Of a stretch of DNA of 64,000 bases, positions 1 through 8,337 are shown in pieces. Source of the DNA: Motiliproteus sp. MSK22-1 (GTDB lineage: Bacteria; Pseudomonadota; Gammaproteobacteria; Pseudomonadales; Balneatricaceae); the NCBI RefSeq assembly GCF_001968815.1, contig NZ_MIEQ01000049.1:62001-126000 (forward strand). Direction: 5' to 3'. A program made the translations under genes and the position numbers. Under the pieces are notes generated by a model. It was not told the origin of the DNA and did no database searches. It saw only the letters and a program-made list of their open reading frames with translations. Position 1 is the stretch's first letter, and each line of letters begins with the position of its first letter.

Positions 1-947
1 TGGATCAGGGTAATTACCGATGAGTTAAGAGCGTTACTTTCAGCTTCTTTCTCCTGAAGAGCTGTGTTCTTTTCGTCTAATAGCTCATCAAGAACCATTC
101 CCAGCTGGCCTAGTTCGTTCTTACTTCTCAGACCGGTGCGAGCATCGGCGTCACCCTCTCGAACTCGTCTGATCGTTTTCATCAAGGTTTCAACCGGGTG
201 TAAGATACCATTGTTAAAGATGACTGCAGTAACAACGAGTGCGGCCAGTGACAGGGCAATGGCATTTCGGAACAATATGCCGTTTTCTTCAATGGCGTTA
301 TTCGCTTCTATCTTATCGGCTTCAGCATAGGCGAGTCGGAGTTTCTCCAAATCTCTCAATTTAACTTCAACCGCAAATAGAGTGGTGTCTGCACTGACAG
401 CGGGTAATTCCTCTTCGAGAATCATCGGGAATATTTCCAGACCATCTTCGTTAGCTAAGGTCTCTTCCGTTGATGCATTGCGCTTTTCTTCTTCTTTGGC
501 ATTGTTGCGTTTTTCTTCTTCCTCCAGGCGGAGCAAGCGTTCCGAAAGTGCCTGGCGTAAACTTGCAGTCAGCTGTTTATCCTCTTCGCTGCGAAGAAAC
601 TGTTCCAGTTTGACCAGTGCAGTATTTGCATCTGTTAAACGGTTCTTACGGTTACTGAGGTTGATTCTCTTTTTGTAGAGGTAGGTTGAACTGTTTATAT
701 CTTCCTGAGCCTGTTCTAACAAAAGATCATTTTCGTAGAAGAACACCCACTGAATATTACTTCGAACCGTGTTGATGTGGGTGGTCAGGCTGTTTAAGTT
801 GTTATTACGCTCCTGAGTGTCCTCGCCAATCTTCAACAGCTCTGCGTAGAGGAATGCCATGAAACCTGCAGTAATCAGGATGAATAAAGCTGATATTGTC
901 AGCTTGGTGGTTGTGCGTACGTTCCAAAGTTCAGACCTTTGACTCAT
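1..947 (-). CDS. Methyl-accepting chemotaxis protein, C-terminal part beyond the window
   Basis: This is the N-terminal 315 residues of a chemoreceptor. It starts at an ATG at 947 and stays open to the window edge. Visible parts in order are a membrane helix at about residues 16-38, a long helical and very charged sensor region rich in Glu, Lys and Arg (about 40-220), a second membrane helix (about 225-246), and a HAMP-like segment beginning HPVETLMKTIRRVREGD. The methyl-accepting signalling domain should follow outside the window. The topology is that of an inner-membrane transducer with a helical periplasmic sensor. CheW and two receiver proteins lie directly upstream on the same strand, an order that recalls pilG-pilH-pilI-pilJ of type IV pilus chemosensory loci. 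That this is a PilJ counterpart is inference; a partner CheA/ChpA would be expected further left. Confidence 0.85.
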   Translation of the reverse strand, partial: MSQRSELWNVRTTTKLTISALFILITAGFMAFLYAELLKIGEDTQERNNNLNSLTTHINTVRSNIQWVFFYENDLLLEQAQEDINSSTYLYKKRINLSNRKNRLTDANTALVKLEQFLRSEEDKQLTASLRQALSERLLRLEEEEKRNNAKEEEKRNASTEETLANEDGLEIFPMILEEELPAVSADTTLFAVEVKLRDLEKLRLAYAEADKIEANNAIEENGILFRNAIALSLAALVVTAVIFNNGILHPVETLMKTIRRVREGDADARTGLRSKNELGQLGMVLDELLDEKNTALQEKEAESNALNSSVITLI

Positions 948-1054
948 GATCTGCAGCCTCCGTTGGGATGACAATCGTTATGTAATAAGGGTATGTCTGA
1001 GTAAATGCTGTTTTTAGCGGCCCGAGAGCGCCGATTTTCTTATGTCGGAGTTGA

Positions 1055-1540
1055 TTAGCCACTGTTTAACCTGGGAGCTGAAAACTCCCTTTTTGCATAT
1101 TCGCAGAAACGATGATGGTCAAATTCTCGCCACAACTCGCCCTGATGCTGGAACGCATCGCCACAAAATTGTGCCACTATCTTGTCTTCAACAGGGGAGG
1201 CATTGTTAGCGTCTTCAATCTCGCTAAGACCTCGGGGGTAACTGTCCAGAAGGATGCCAACCGTTTTGGAACCTTGATCAATCAACAGAATCCAGCGACC
1301 GACGGCATCAGTATCCGGTTCTAAAAGGCGCTGTATACTAAATACCGGTACCGTTTCGCCCCGGTGATTGATAAATCCCAGAAATGAGCGAGGAGCATCG
1401 GGAATCGCACAGATTTCAGTGCGGGTAGTGAGTTCCGAGAAGGTTTCCTTAAGGATGAGAAAGCGGTGCTCTCCAACCTCGAAACCGTGTCGAATTTCAA
1501 CCAGATCTGTTATCTCCTCGGGTAGAGGTAGTGGTTCCAA
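1055..1540 (-). CDS. CheW-like coupling protein (PilI-like)
   Basis: This 161-residue protein is a single CheW domain, the SH3-like adaptor that links chemoreceptors to a CheA kinase. Typical segments are visible: FLILKETFSELTTRTEICAI near residues 27-46, the conserved stretch FLGFINHRGETVPVFSI near 53-69, and ILLIDQGSKTVGILLDS near 84-100. The likely start is TTG at 1540, with AAGGAG eight bases upstream. It lies 107 bases before the chemoreceptor gene and downstream of a CheY-like gene. By position it corresponds to PilI of the Pil-Chp pathway, but the sequence alone only supports a generic CheW assignment. No CheA, CheR or CheB gene is visible in the window. Confidence 0.88.
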   Translation of the reverse strand: MEPLPLPEEITDLVEIRHGFEVGEHRFLILKETFSELTTRTEICAIPDAPRSFLGFINHRGETVPVFSIQRLLEPDTDAVGRWILLIDQGSKTVGILLDSYPRGLSEIEDANNASPVEDKIVAQFCGDAFQHQGELWREFDHHRFCEYAKREFSAPRLNSG

Positions 1541-1683
1541 AAGAGAGCTCCTTGCTTTTTTATTATGTGGTTATTCTGTATTGCCTTAAGTTCGATACGA
1601 TCTTATGACCGATATCGCCTTAAGACCGAGGTCTGTAAGGACGAATACTGATTCGCATCAGTAAGCCCATGTTTTAACTCAGT

Positions 1684-1716
1684 GAACCAGAGCCAAATCT
1701 TGTTTGACTCTGGTTC
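1684..1716. repeat. Strong inverted repeat in a 309-base intergenic region
   Basis: The arms GAACCAGAG (1684-1692) and CTCTGGTTC (1708-1716) pair perfectly, and an inner CAAA/TTTG pairing can extend the stem past one mismatch. No T-run follows on either strand, so this is not a classical intrinsic terminator. It sits between the CheY-like and CheW genes and could be an mRNA processing or stability element. Nothing else is recognised in 1541-1849. Confidence 0.5.
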
Positions 1717-1849
1717 GGTCATTCATGGTTCAGTAACCCAGCTATTGCCAACTCTGCTTGCACCGACTCTGAGTGATCGTTGCCGCAGAGTGCTGGCTAG
1801 CTGTAAATGGCTGGCCTGAACGACTACCTGAGCTATAAAAATACCTTAA

Positions 1850-2209
1850 CTATAAAAAAGCCTTAACCTGAGTCAGAATTTCTTCTTCCGTATAGGGTTT
1901 TCCTACCAGAGCTTGTGCTCCTTGCAATTGCGCCCAGACTTTATCCGCCTCCTGATTTTTGCTCGAAACGATAATCACAGGTATCTGCTTAGTGGTTTCT
2001 CCGGTAGTAATACTGCGACAGGCTGCGTAGCCATCAACACCAGGCATGATTATATCCATCAGAATCAGATCTGGTTGTTCAGCCTGGGCTTTTTCAACGG
2101 CGCTGCTGCCGTTATCAGCAACAGAAAGCAGCACGTCAAGATTCTTAAGGATGTCACACATGCGCTGCTGTTGTACCGGATCATCTTCCACTACTAAAAT
2201 TTTCTTCAT
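1850..2209 (-). CDS. Single-domain response regulator, PilH/CheY-like
   Basis: This 119-residue protein is one complete receiver domain. It has the acidic pair ED-D at residues 8-10, the phosphoacceptor Asp52 in LILMDIIMPGVDGY, a Ser in the VIIVSSK strand and the conserved Lys of GKPYTEEE near residue 104. There is no output domain, so it should act by binding partners or as a phosphate sink. Short stand-alone receivers with the IMPGVDGY signature beside CheW and chemoreceptor genes are typical of PilH and PilG. The ATG at 2209 is the natural start. It belongs to the same minus-strand gene series as its neighbours. Confidence 0.88.
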   Translation of the reverse strand: MKKILVVEDDPVQQQRMCDILKNLDVLLSVADNGSSAVEKAQAEQPDLILMDIIMPGVDGYAACRSITTGETTKQIPVIIVSSKNQEADKVWAQLQGAQALVGKPYTEEEILTQVKAFL

Positions 2210-2429
2210 TATATTCTTACCATCTATCGATATATGGATGTCTATGTAGCCTTTTATCTATGTCGAAACTATCTACTGCAGGTTCCTGTTTGGGGTGATT
2301 TTTATTGGAAGCTGTCTATATCAGTTAATATCTTCCGTTTTTTCAGTCGTATATTAAATATCATGTTTCTTCAATTGATAAACAGGAATATTTAACATCG
2401 AGTATGATTGAGCCAAGAGATAATCTACC

Positions 2430-3254
2430 TCATTCACTGGCAAAGTTATCTATCCATTTAGTTATACGGCCCATGACTTTCTGAAACTCTGCTGAATCAA
2501 TGGGTTTCGTCAGGTAAGTGGAAGAGCCGGACATTATCCCTTTCACTTCGTCCAATGGCGAGGTTTTGGACGACAGCATAATGATGGGCAATTTCTTTAG
2601 CCCTTCTATCTTGCGCATACGTGTACAGGTTTCGAAGCCGTCAATGCCGGGCATCATTATGTCCAAAAAGATAAAATCGTAGTGATTCTGCTGGACCATA
2701 TCCAGTGCCTGAAGACCCTCGTCGGCAAATTCTATCTCTATCTGATCGAACTGAGACTTCAGTTCGATCGCCAGTGCTTTTTGCATAGGCACGCTATCGT
2801 CAACCACCAATACGCGATAGCCCGTTGATTTTGCACTTTCTTCTGCTTGCGGTTGGTTTTGCTGCTGAACGGCTTGCTCGACGTATTTTTCGTACTGATT
2901 ATCCTGCTCTTTTATTTCAGCCGTTGTTTCCTGTTGAAAAAACTCCTCATTGGCTGAGGTGAGTCGATCCAGTGCGCTTAATACGCGGGAAGATATCAGT
3001 GGATAGCCAATATGTGGCCGGTCAGTAGTGGTTGGTTTCTTTTTACCTACGAGGATAAGGCGTGACTGGAAGCTTGGAGGGAGCTCCGCAATGGGGGGCT
3101 GTTGGAACTGTTCCTCCCCAAAGACCAACAGCAAATCCGGAAGACTGTTTGGATCAAAATCGACCAGACAGTAGGGATTCGTACGCGATAGTTTTAAAAT
3201 TCTACCGAGCTTCTTACCTTGATCCTCTGCAAATCCATAGGCTGCTATTTTCAT
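2430..3254 (-). CDS. Two-part response regulator with divergent N-terminal domain and C-terminal receiver
   Basis: This 274-residue protein has a canonical receiver at the C-terminus (about 147-270). Visible features are VLVVDDS at the start, phosphoacceptor Asp198 in FIFLDIMMPGIDGFE, IIMLSSK and the Lys of YLTKPIDS. The first 100 residues look like a degenerate receiver fold. They have alternating hydrophobic strands (LLLVFGE, SRLILVGKK) and end in YPLISSRVLSALDRL, but lack the acidic pocket and phosphoacceptor. A Gln/Glu-rich linker (about 105-145) joins the parts. Position and arrangement are reminiscent of PilG-type proteins with an added N-terminal module. The degenerate-receiver reading is inference from the strand pattern. 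Confidence 0.78.
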   Translation of the reverse strand: MKIAAYGFAEDQGKKLGRILKLSRTNPYCLVDFDPNSLPDLLLVFGEEQFQQPPIAELPPSFQSRLILVGKKKPTTTDRPHIGYPLISSRVLSALDRLTSANEEFFQQETTAEIKEQDNQYEKYVEQAVQQQNQPQAEESAKSTGYRVLVVDDSVPMQKALAIELKSQFDQIEIEFADEGLQALDMVQQNHYDFIFLDIMMPGIDGFETCTRMRKIEGLKKLPIIMLSSKTSPLDEVKGIMSGSSTYLTKPIDSAEFQKVMGRITKWIDNFASE

Positions 3255-3412
3255 ATGAGAACCTGCTCCAAATACTGTCTGGATTAGGAGTGTAATCTAC
3301 CATTTCCTACCTTCAGTTAGAGTGACATGGAGCAATACAAATGCTCTTATTTTTAATTGTTTTACTATTAAAAGCTTATCACTCTACTAAAAGTTTACAG
3401 TCGCCTAAGATC

Positions 3413-3775
3413 CTAAAGTATTTTGCTGATAGCCTCAGCGGCCCGGTTTACATCAAGAAATATAAGACCCAGTCGTGCAGAAGGTTTAACAATGACTGTT
3501 AAGACTGAATCACTGTTAGCGTGAGACATCAGGATATACCCTTGCTTGCCTTTAACCAGTACTTGCTCCAGCTCGCCTCTTTCCAGTTCGCTGGCGGTGC
3601 GTTCGCCCAAAGAGAGCATGGCGGCACTCATGGCTCCCACGCGTTCTTCGTCCATGTTCACTGCGAGTAGGCTGGCGATCATCAATCCTTCAGTAGAAAT
3701 AATTGCGGAGGCTTCAATGTCAGCAGAGGAGCCATTTAGATCGCTTAGGATAGAAGTTAGCAGTTCTGAGCGCAT
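3413..3775 (-). CDS. Roadblock/LC7 (MglB-like) domain protein
   Basis: This 120-residue protein matches the Roadblock/LC7 pattern. It has an N-terminal helix (LLTSILSDLNG), the strand-turn IEASAIISTEGLMIASLL, a helix with MSAAMLSLGERTASELERGE, then GYILMSHANSDSVLTVIVK and a final helix with AISKIL. Such small homodimers often serve as regulators or GAP-like partners of small GTPases (MglA/MglB polarity control in Myxococcus is the best-known case). No small GTPase is encoded in this window. The gene lies between the three unknown proteins and the receiver, CheW and chemoreceptor genes, so a role in cell-pole or pilus control is a reasonable guess but not shown. Confidence 0.82.
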   Translation of the reverse strand: MRSELLTSILSDLNGSSADIEASAIISTEGLMIASLLAVNMDEERVGAMSAAMLSLGERTASELERGELEQVLVKGKQGYILMSHANSDSVLTVIVKPSARLGLIFLDVNRAAEAISKIL

Positions 3776-3982
3776 AATCTTTTCTCTTCCTTTTATTGTC
3801 TTTTTGCCAGTTTTGCCTCGATGCCTCTTTGATTCTAAGGCAGCTGTTTCACGGCGTCTTTGTCAGAGATCAGGCTTTAGGTATATGTGAGCTTAAAGTC
3901 TGTTCCGGTTCTATTTATTCTTGTATTAATCGGTATAAACCGTTTGTATTAAAATCTTTTAACGTAGCTTGTCATTAGTCAC

Positions 3983-4600
3983 CTAGTCTTCTAAGTAACG
4001 CCGTGCAAGTGCTCCGATCAGATATACAAAAGCGGAGTCATTTAATTTGGGTATTCCCTCCAGTAGCAGTACAAAGCGTTTCTTTGAAAACTGGAAAACC
4101 CAAACACCCAGTTGACTCTGCCCGAGAGGATCAACCAACGCCCAGGACTCACCCATTAAGTTGAGTTCCTGGTTAAGCAAATGTTTGTGCCGTAGATGCA
4201 AAGACATGATATCGGCTGATAAAGCAGCCAGTTGCTCTGCGTGCTCCTCTTCATAACCGACATTACCAAGACAGAAGCCTTGATCGTCTGCCAATATGAC
4301 CTTGCCTTGAGAACTCAGGCGAGGCAGCAAATCCGGTAGTGTCCGTTCCAGAGACTGGTTGACGAGAACGATGGGCTTGGGCACCAATTCAACCAGCCCC
4401 CGGTCAAGCAGCGATTGGAATAAGCGCTCGGAAACGGCTTGGCTTTCTCCCGTAAGATCCATGATTAGCTGATCAGAATAAGGGTAGCTGGCATCGGCGT
4501 GTAGCAGTTGCAGCAACAGGGCGCGAGCGTCGTCCGGTTCATCACTTAGGGTAGCGTAGTAGGCCCCACTAGAGCTGATTTTTATGAATTCAAGTGCCAC
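3983..4600 (-). CDS. Unknown protein with possible Roadblock-like C-terminal half
   Basis: I do not recognise this 205-residue soluble protein with certainty. The first ~75 residues form a small helical domain that reads like a winged-helix or repeat-type module. The C-terminal ~115 residues carry the strand-turn LADDQGFCLGNVGYEEE, a long helix through QLAALSADIMSLHLRHKHLL, and the strands WALVDPLGQSQLGVWVFQF and RFVLLLEGIPKLN. That order resembles a divergent Roadblock/LC7 fold like that of the next gene downstream. The start is GTG at 4600, with GGAG eight bases upstream. It is 19 bases downstream of the 508-residue gene and therefore likely co-transcribed with it. There is no signal peptide or membrane segment. 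Confidence 0.6.
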   Translation of the reverse strand: MALEFIKISSSGAYYATLSDEPDDARALLLQLLHADASYPYSDQLIMDLTGESQAVSERLFQSLLDRGLVELVPKPIVLVNQSLERTLPDLLPRLSSQGKVILADDQGFCLGNVGYEEEHAEQLAALSADIMSLHLRHKHLLNQELNLMGESWALVDPLGQSQLGVWVFQFSKKRFVLLLEGIPKLNDSAFVYLIGALARRYLED

Positions 4601-4619
4601 TATAAATCTCCAGTCATTC

Positions 4620-6146
4620 CTAACTTAGCGCGCTGATTATTGATGAGGGGTATTCATTTGTCTCTGGTTTTGGCTTTCGTAACCAGCCTAGTACCCAGGC
4701 CGCAGTCATAAAAGGAAACACATAGCGCTGAGGAGCCTGTAGCTGGTCCATGACTTGCTGCGCAGTCAGCGGTTCCTTTTGCCATAGTTCAATCATTTCT
4801 TCAGTAAAGGGCAATCCAATCAAAACGCTTCTATCAGGGGCCTGGAGCAATTGATAGCGAGTGTCCAGATCGACACCATCAATTAAACGGCCCCGGGAAC
4901 TCCAGCAGGCGATTTTCCAGAGTAACTGATTGGCTGGATAATGAACGAAATCTGTTTCGTGCAGTACTCTGTCTTTATCACTCACATGCTGCAGCTGTAA
5001 TTCACCAAAGCGAAAGCGCACCTGGGTCATTTGCAGCAGCACATCAAAATCAATATTTGAGTAGAACTGACCGTAGTCCGGGTGATATTCCAGATGCTTG
5101 TTGGATAGGCCTATCACCGCCACGGAGCTGTTCTCTGCATGAGATCTCTGAATCGCAGCCGACACCAGCGCAAGCAGTTGGCCTTCAGAGTTGAAATATA
5201 AACGTCGACGCAGGCTTGGATTGTTGAGATTCACATCGGCAGCATGCCCGCAGCAGTCTTCGATCTGTTGCTCGGTTGCCGGGAGCAGGCTGATTGTCAC
5301 CTCTTCAGGTTCGACGGCGGTGATAGTTGGTAGCGACTCTAAGGAGTCTTGATCTTTTCCATGAGACTGCTCAGCAATCAGAGCCTCAGTGGTTGTCATA
5401 ATATCTTCAGGGCTGGCTGACGAGTCCCCATCAGGCTGTTGTGTACTTGCTGTCGCGAAAGTGTCTTCAGAGACGTTAGCTGCGATATTATCGGTCTCTG
5501 AGGTCTCATCTTCAGGCAGCAGCTCCAGTGTCGTCAGAATTTCTTCATCTGTCTTTTCCTCGCCTGGCGAGATGGTGTGAAGCTCATCAGACATACCGAG
5601 TTTGAACTGCTTAATGTTCTGTTCGGCTGTGTGCTTGCGTGCGAGGAGTTTTTCCTGGAATGTTTTGCGTCGAGTGGTTTGGAGCTTGATTTGCGTTAGC
5701 TCATCGTTGTATTCACCACTGCCTCGCTGGATACTGCGGCGATAGGCCGCAACTACATCTTCCAGGCTTTGCTGGGTTTTCTCATCAGCATAGTAGGGTG
5801 AATCACTACCAATAGACATTTGGCTGACCAGCGCTTGTAAGGCAGAGTCAAGCGATGCCATTGAATAGGGTTTTTTCAGTGCAACCGTTCCGGGCCAGGA
5901 GATGTCTTTGATTGACACCACGATCCCCGGTTTATCATATTTTTTACGATATTCCAGCTGCTGTTTTTCGAGCGACACCGGCTGATCGGCGTTGTAGATG
6001 AGAGCATCAGCAACACTGTCTGTCGTGACTTCATATTGTTGTTTCTGGCGGTTCAGAAACAGCTCCAGCGAGGCAAGGGCAGAGCCACTAAATCCAACTA
6101 AAGCAATCCGCAGGGGGCTTCCTATCACGCGAGAGTATCCATCCAA
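4620..6146 (-). CDS. Unknown multidomain protein with degenerate receiver-like N-terminus
   Basis: This 508-residue soluble protein is of unknown function. Residues ~10-110 look like a receiver fold without a phosphoacceptor: LRIALVGFSGSALASLELFL at the start and, at the end, GTVALKKPYSMASLDSALQ, which resembles the conserved Lys-Pro of receivers. A charged coiled-coil-like stretch (about 130-200) and a long acidic linker rich in Glu, Thr and Ser (about 205-295) follow. The C-terminal ~200 residues form a separate domain with LLWKIACWSSRGRLIDGVDL and YVFPFMTAAWVLGWL. The start is TTG at 6146, or GTG at 6128 with GGATGG upstream. Its neighbours suggest a scaffold or regulator in the same chemosensory-like pathway. 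Confidence 0.6.
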   Translation of the reverse strand: MDGYSRVIGSPLRIALVGFSGSALASLELFLNRQKQQYEVTTDSVADALIYNADQPVSLEKQQLEYRKKYDKPGIVVSIKDISWPGTVALKKPYSMASLDSALQALVSQMSIGSDSPYYADEKTQQSLEDVVAAYRRSIQRGSGEYNDELTQIKLQTTRRKTFQEKLLARKHTAEQNIKQFKLGMSDELHTISPGEEKTDEEILTTLELLPEDETSETDNIAANVSEDTFATASTQQPDGDSSASPEDIMTTTEALIAEQSHGKDQDSLESLPTITAVEPEEVTISLLPATEQQIEDCCGHAADVNLNNPSLRRRLYFNSEGQLLALVSAAIQRSHAENSSVAVIGLSNKHLEYHPDYGQFYSNIDFDVLLQMTQVRFRFGELQLQHVSDKDRVLHETDFVHYPANQLLWKIACWSSRGRLIDGVDLDTRYQLLQAPDRSVLIGLPFTEEMIELWQKEPLTAQQVMDQLQAPQRYVFPFMTAAWVLGWLRKPKPETNEYPSSIISALS

Positions 6147-6206
6147 ATCAGTTATTTCGTTCCATCTGAGTTAGTTCGTTCCGTCTTGTATTTCCTGGTT
6201 TTCAGG

Positions 6207-6671
6207 TCAGTGCTGGATATGGAAAATAGTACCAGCTCGACCATTAACCAGCACTGAGTGACCAAGGGGCAATCTCATTACTCGCTGTATATCATCGCTG
6301 AGAAAGGTCCGTTCTAATGTACTCATTAGTCGGCTTCCCAGAACCGAAACAGCAAGCTTCAGCAGACGCTCAAACAGCATCTTTCCCCGGCCCTTGAGCA
6401 CTAGGAACAGATCGACGAATGCCCCGATAACTGCGAGACGATTCTTGCAGTCTATCGACAGAAATATTCGTCGTACGTGAGATAGCAGGCAGTTCGGCGA
6501 AGTCGCCACCATACGGGTCACGTGATATAAATTTTGTTCGTTGAAACGACCGGAGTAGATCAGTGAGTTTTGTTCCTGCGCCTCGAAGGCAGCCTGGATT
6601 CGGTCTACTGCGAACTCGTTGATAGTAATAGGTAAGTCATTGCTGCTTACAGACGTACTGGTGCCCTCCAT
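6207..6671 (-). CDS. Unknown 154-residue protein, first gene of the chemosensory-like cluster
   Basis: I do not recognise this protein. It has no signal peptide or clear membrane span. It is mainly helical in the middle, with two hydrophobic helices (AVIGAFVDLFLVLKGRG and LLKLAVSVLGSRLMSTLE), and ends in a small strand-rich tail (GHSVLVNGRAGTIFHIQH). I place the start at ATG 6671 because the perfect Shine-Dalgarno AAGGAGGA lies just upstream; a TTG at 6686 would place that site inside the gene. It is the most upstream gene of the minus-strand series running to the left edge, 60 bases before the 508-residue gene, so it probably belongs to the same operon. Confidence 0.6.
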   Translation of the reverse strand: MEGTSTSVSSNDLPITINEFAVDRIQAAFEAQEQNSLIYSGRFNEQNLYHVTRMVATSPNCLLSHVRRIFLSIDCKNRLAVIGAFVDLFLVLKGRGKMLFERLLKLAVSVLGSRLMSTLERTFLSDDIQRVMRLPLGHSVLVNGRAGTIFHIQH

Positions 6672-7015
6672 TGATTCCTCCTTCAAGCGCAGATTGTTAT
6701 TTTATTATTCTAATTTTCGGTCAACATTAGCATAAAAAAGACATATAAAAATAGTAATAAGTAATAAAAAGTCAAAAAGGATGAGGTTTATTATTGATGG
6801 CTGATGAAACTCGTTAGATAATCGGGAGACTAGGTTTCATCAGTACTGTGAGAGAGTTGCAAGTGGTTGCTAAAGTGCTTCCATAGATTGTCCGGATCGT
6901 TATTGCTACCACTTTCGGACTAGCCTTGGTAAACACCTGTCTTTTTGTCCCGTTGGACCCATCAGAAGCTGATCGGTTTCACCTCATCAGACTTCTTGCT
7001 TTCAGGAAAACATCT
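6672..7015. other. Divergent intergenic region before hupT
   Basis: This stretch of about 340 bases lies between two divergent operons and is AT-rich near 6700-6790. It should hold the promoters of both the unknown-protein operon (minus) and hupTUV (plus). I find no convincing sigma-70 or sigma-54 promoter for hupT; a near-miss at 6891-6907 is listed among rejected items. Confidence 0.4.
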
Positions 7016-8335
7016 ATGTCATCGGAAGCTCCACCTGTCACTGAATTAGATGCCAAGCAGATGACTGAGGCGGCTTGGGTGGAAGTGATCCAGCAAATGG
7101 AACAGGTTTACTCCAATCTGATTAGCTATCAGGTCGAGCTGGAACAGAAGAACCGTGAACTTGAGGAAGTTAATCAACTGATTTCAAGCGTTCAGCGGGC
7201 AATGACGGAAGTACTGTTGGTAACGGATCTGTCCGGTAAGGTCATTCAGCACAATAGTTCTCTGGAGCAGGTAACGGGCCTGGATGCCGATCAGATCAGC
7301 GGTTTGGACATCTACAGCCTGTTTGCTGTGGAAGATCAGCCAGTGTTGTCTCTTATTAAACAGCATAAGGAGTTCAGTCAGAAGGAAGTGACTCTCTGCC
7401 ATCCTGTCGAAGAGTTGCCGTTGGTGATTAATTGCAGCCGTTTGTTGGACAGCAATCAGCAGGTCCAGGGGATGGTGTTGATTGGTCGTGAAGTCGGTGA
7501 GTTACGTCGTGCCTATGTGAGGCTCGAGCAAAGCCATAGAGAGCTTAAGCTGACACAGGAACAATTGGTTAATTCTGAGAAGATGGCTTCGTTGGGTCGA
7601 TTGGTTGCCGGTGTGGCCCATGAGCTGAATAACCCGATCAGTTTTATTTATGGAAATACCCATGCCCTGGCCGATTACTGTAAACGATTGACGGAGTTTC
7701 TGGCACAGATCCAACAGACCGAATTGCCCCAGTCTGTGATTGATAGTCGACAAACATTGAAAATTGAAAAGATTCTCAGGGATTTGCCTTCCTTGCTGGA
7801 TGGCACGATGGAGGGAGTAGAGCGGGTTCGCGATATAGTGATGGACTTACGCCAGTTCTCTTCGGGCCAAACTCAGGAATTCCGACCTTTTGATTTAATT
7901 CATATTATAAACACCACCCTGCGCTGGGTGGTAAAAGAGCACCCATTGCAGACTCATTGTAATATGCCGAATGCTCTGGAAGTTGTTGGTCACCCTGGGC
8001 GAATTCATCAGGTGCTGATGAATCTTGTACAGAATTCCCTTGATGCTATTGAAAATGACGCCAAACCGGAACTCTGGATTAACGTAACAAGTGATGACAA
8101 GAATGTTACGGTGACGATTCAGGATAATGGTCCAGGTATTGATGAATCAATTCTGCCACAGGTGTTTGAGCCCTTTATAACTACTAAGGAGACAGGCAAA
8201 GGAACAGGGCTCGGACTGTCTCTGAGTTACAGCTTTGTTCGGGATCATGGGGGGCAATTAACCGCTGCTAACCATCCAGCAGGCAACGGAGCGGTATTTA
8301 CTTTGCAACTACCCTTGAATGGCGGGAGGCAATAG
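7016..8335 (+). CDS. hupT: Hydrogen-signalling sensor histidine kinase HupT
   Basis: This is a 439-residue cytoplasmic kinase with no membrane helices. It has an N-terminal coiled coil (about 20-60), a PAS domain (about 60-180, TEVLLVTDLSGKVIQHNSSL), a dimerisation domain with phospho-His202 in VAGVAHELNNP, and an ATPase domain with the N-box NLVQNSLDAIEN and G-boxes DNGPGID and GKGTGLGLS. HupT/HoxJ kinases sense H2 through a regulatory hydrogenase rather than a membrane sensor, and hupU and hupV follow directly (2 and 62 bases apart). I prefer the ATG at 7016, preceded by AGGAAAA, to a TTG at 6926. Its partner is very likely HupR at 49628. In Rhodobacter the kinase is active without H2; whether that polarity holds here is unknown. 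Confidence 0.9.
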   Translation: MSSEAPPVTELDAKQMTEAAWVEVIQQMEQVYSNLISYQVELEQKNRELEEVNQLISSVQRAMTEVLLVTDLSGKVIQHNSSLEQVTGLDADQISGLDIYSLFAVEDQPVLSLIKQHKEFSQKEVTLCHPVEELPLVINCSRLLDSNQQVQGMVLIGREVGELRRAYVRLEQSHRELKLTQEQLVNSEKMASLGRLVAGVAHELNNPISFIYGNTHALADYCKRLTEFLAQIQQTELPQSVIDSRQTLKIEKILRDLPSLLDGTMEGVERVRDIVMDLRQFSSGQTQEFRPFDLIHIINTTLRWVVKEHPLQTHCNMPNALEVVGHPGRIHQVLMNLVQNSLDAIENDAKPELWINVTSDDKNVTVTIQDNGPGIDESILPQVFEPFITTKETGKGTGLGLSLSYSFVRDHGGQLTAANHPAGNGAVFTLQLPLNGGRQ

Positions 8336-8337
8336 CT

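Noticed and set aside
6891-6907. Sigma-54-like sequence before hupT (TCCGG...TTGCT)
   Set aside because: The distance between GG and GC is nine bases instead of ten, which normally abolishes sigma-54 recognition.
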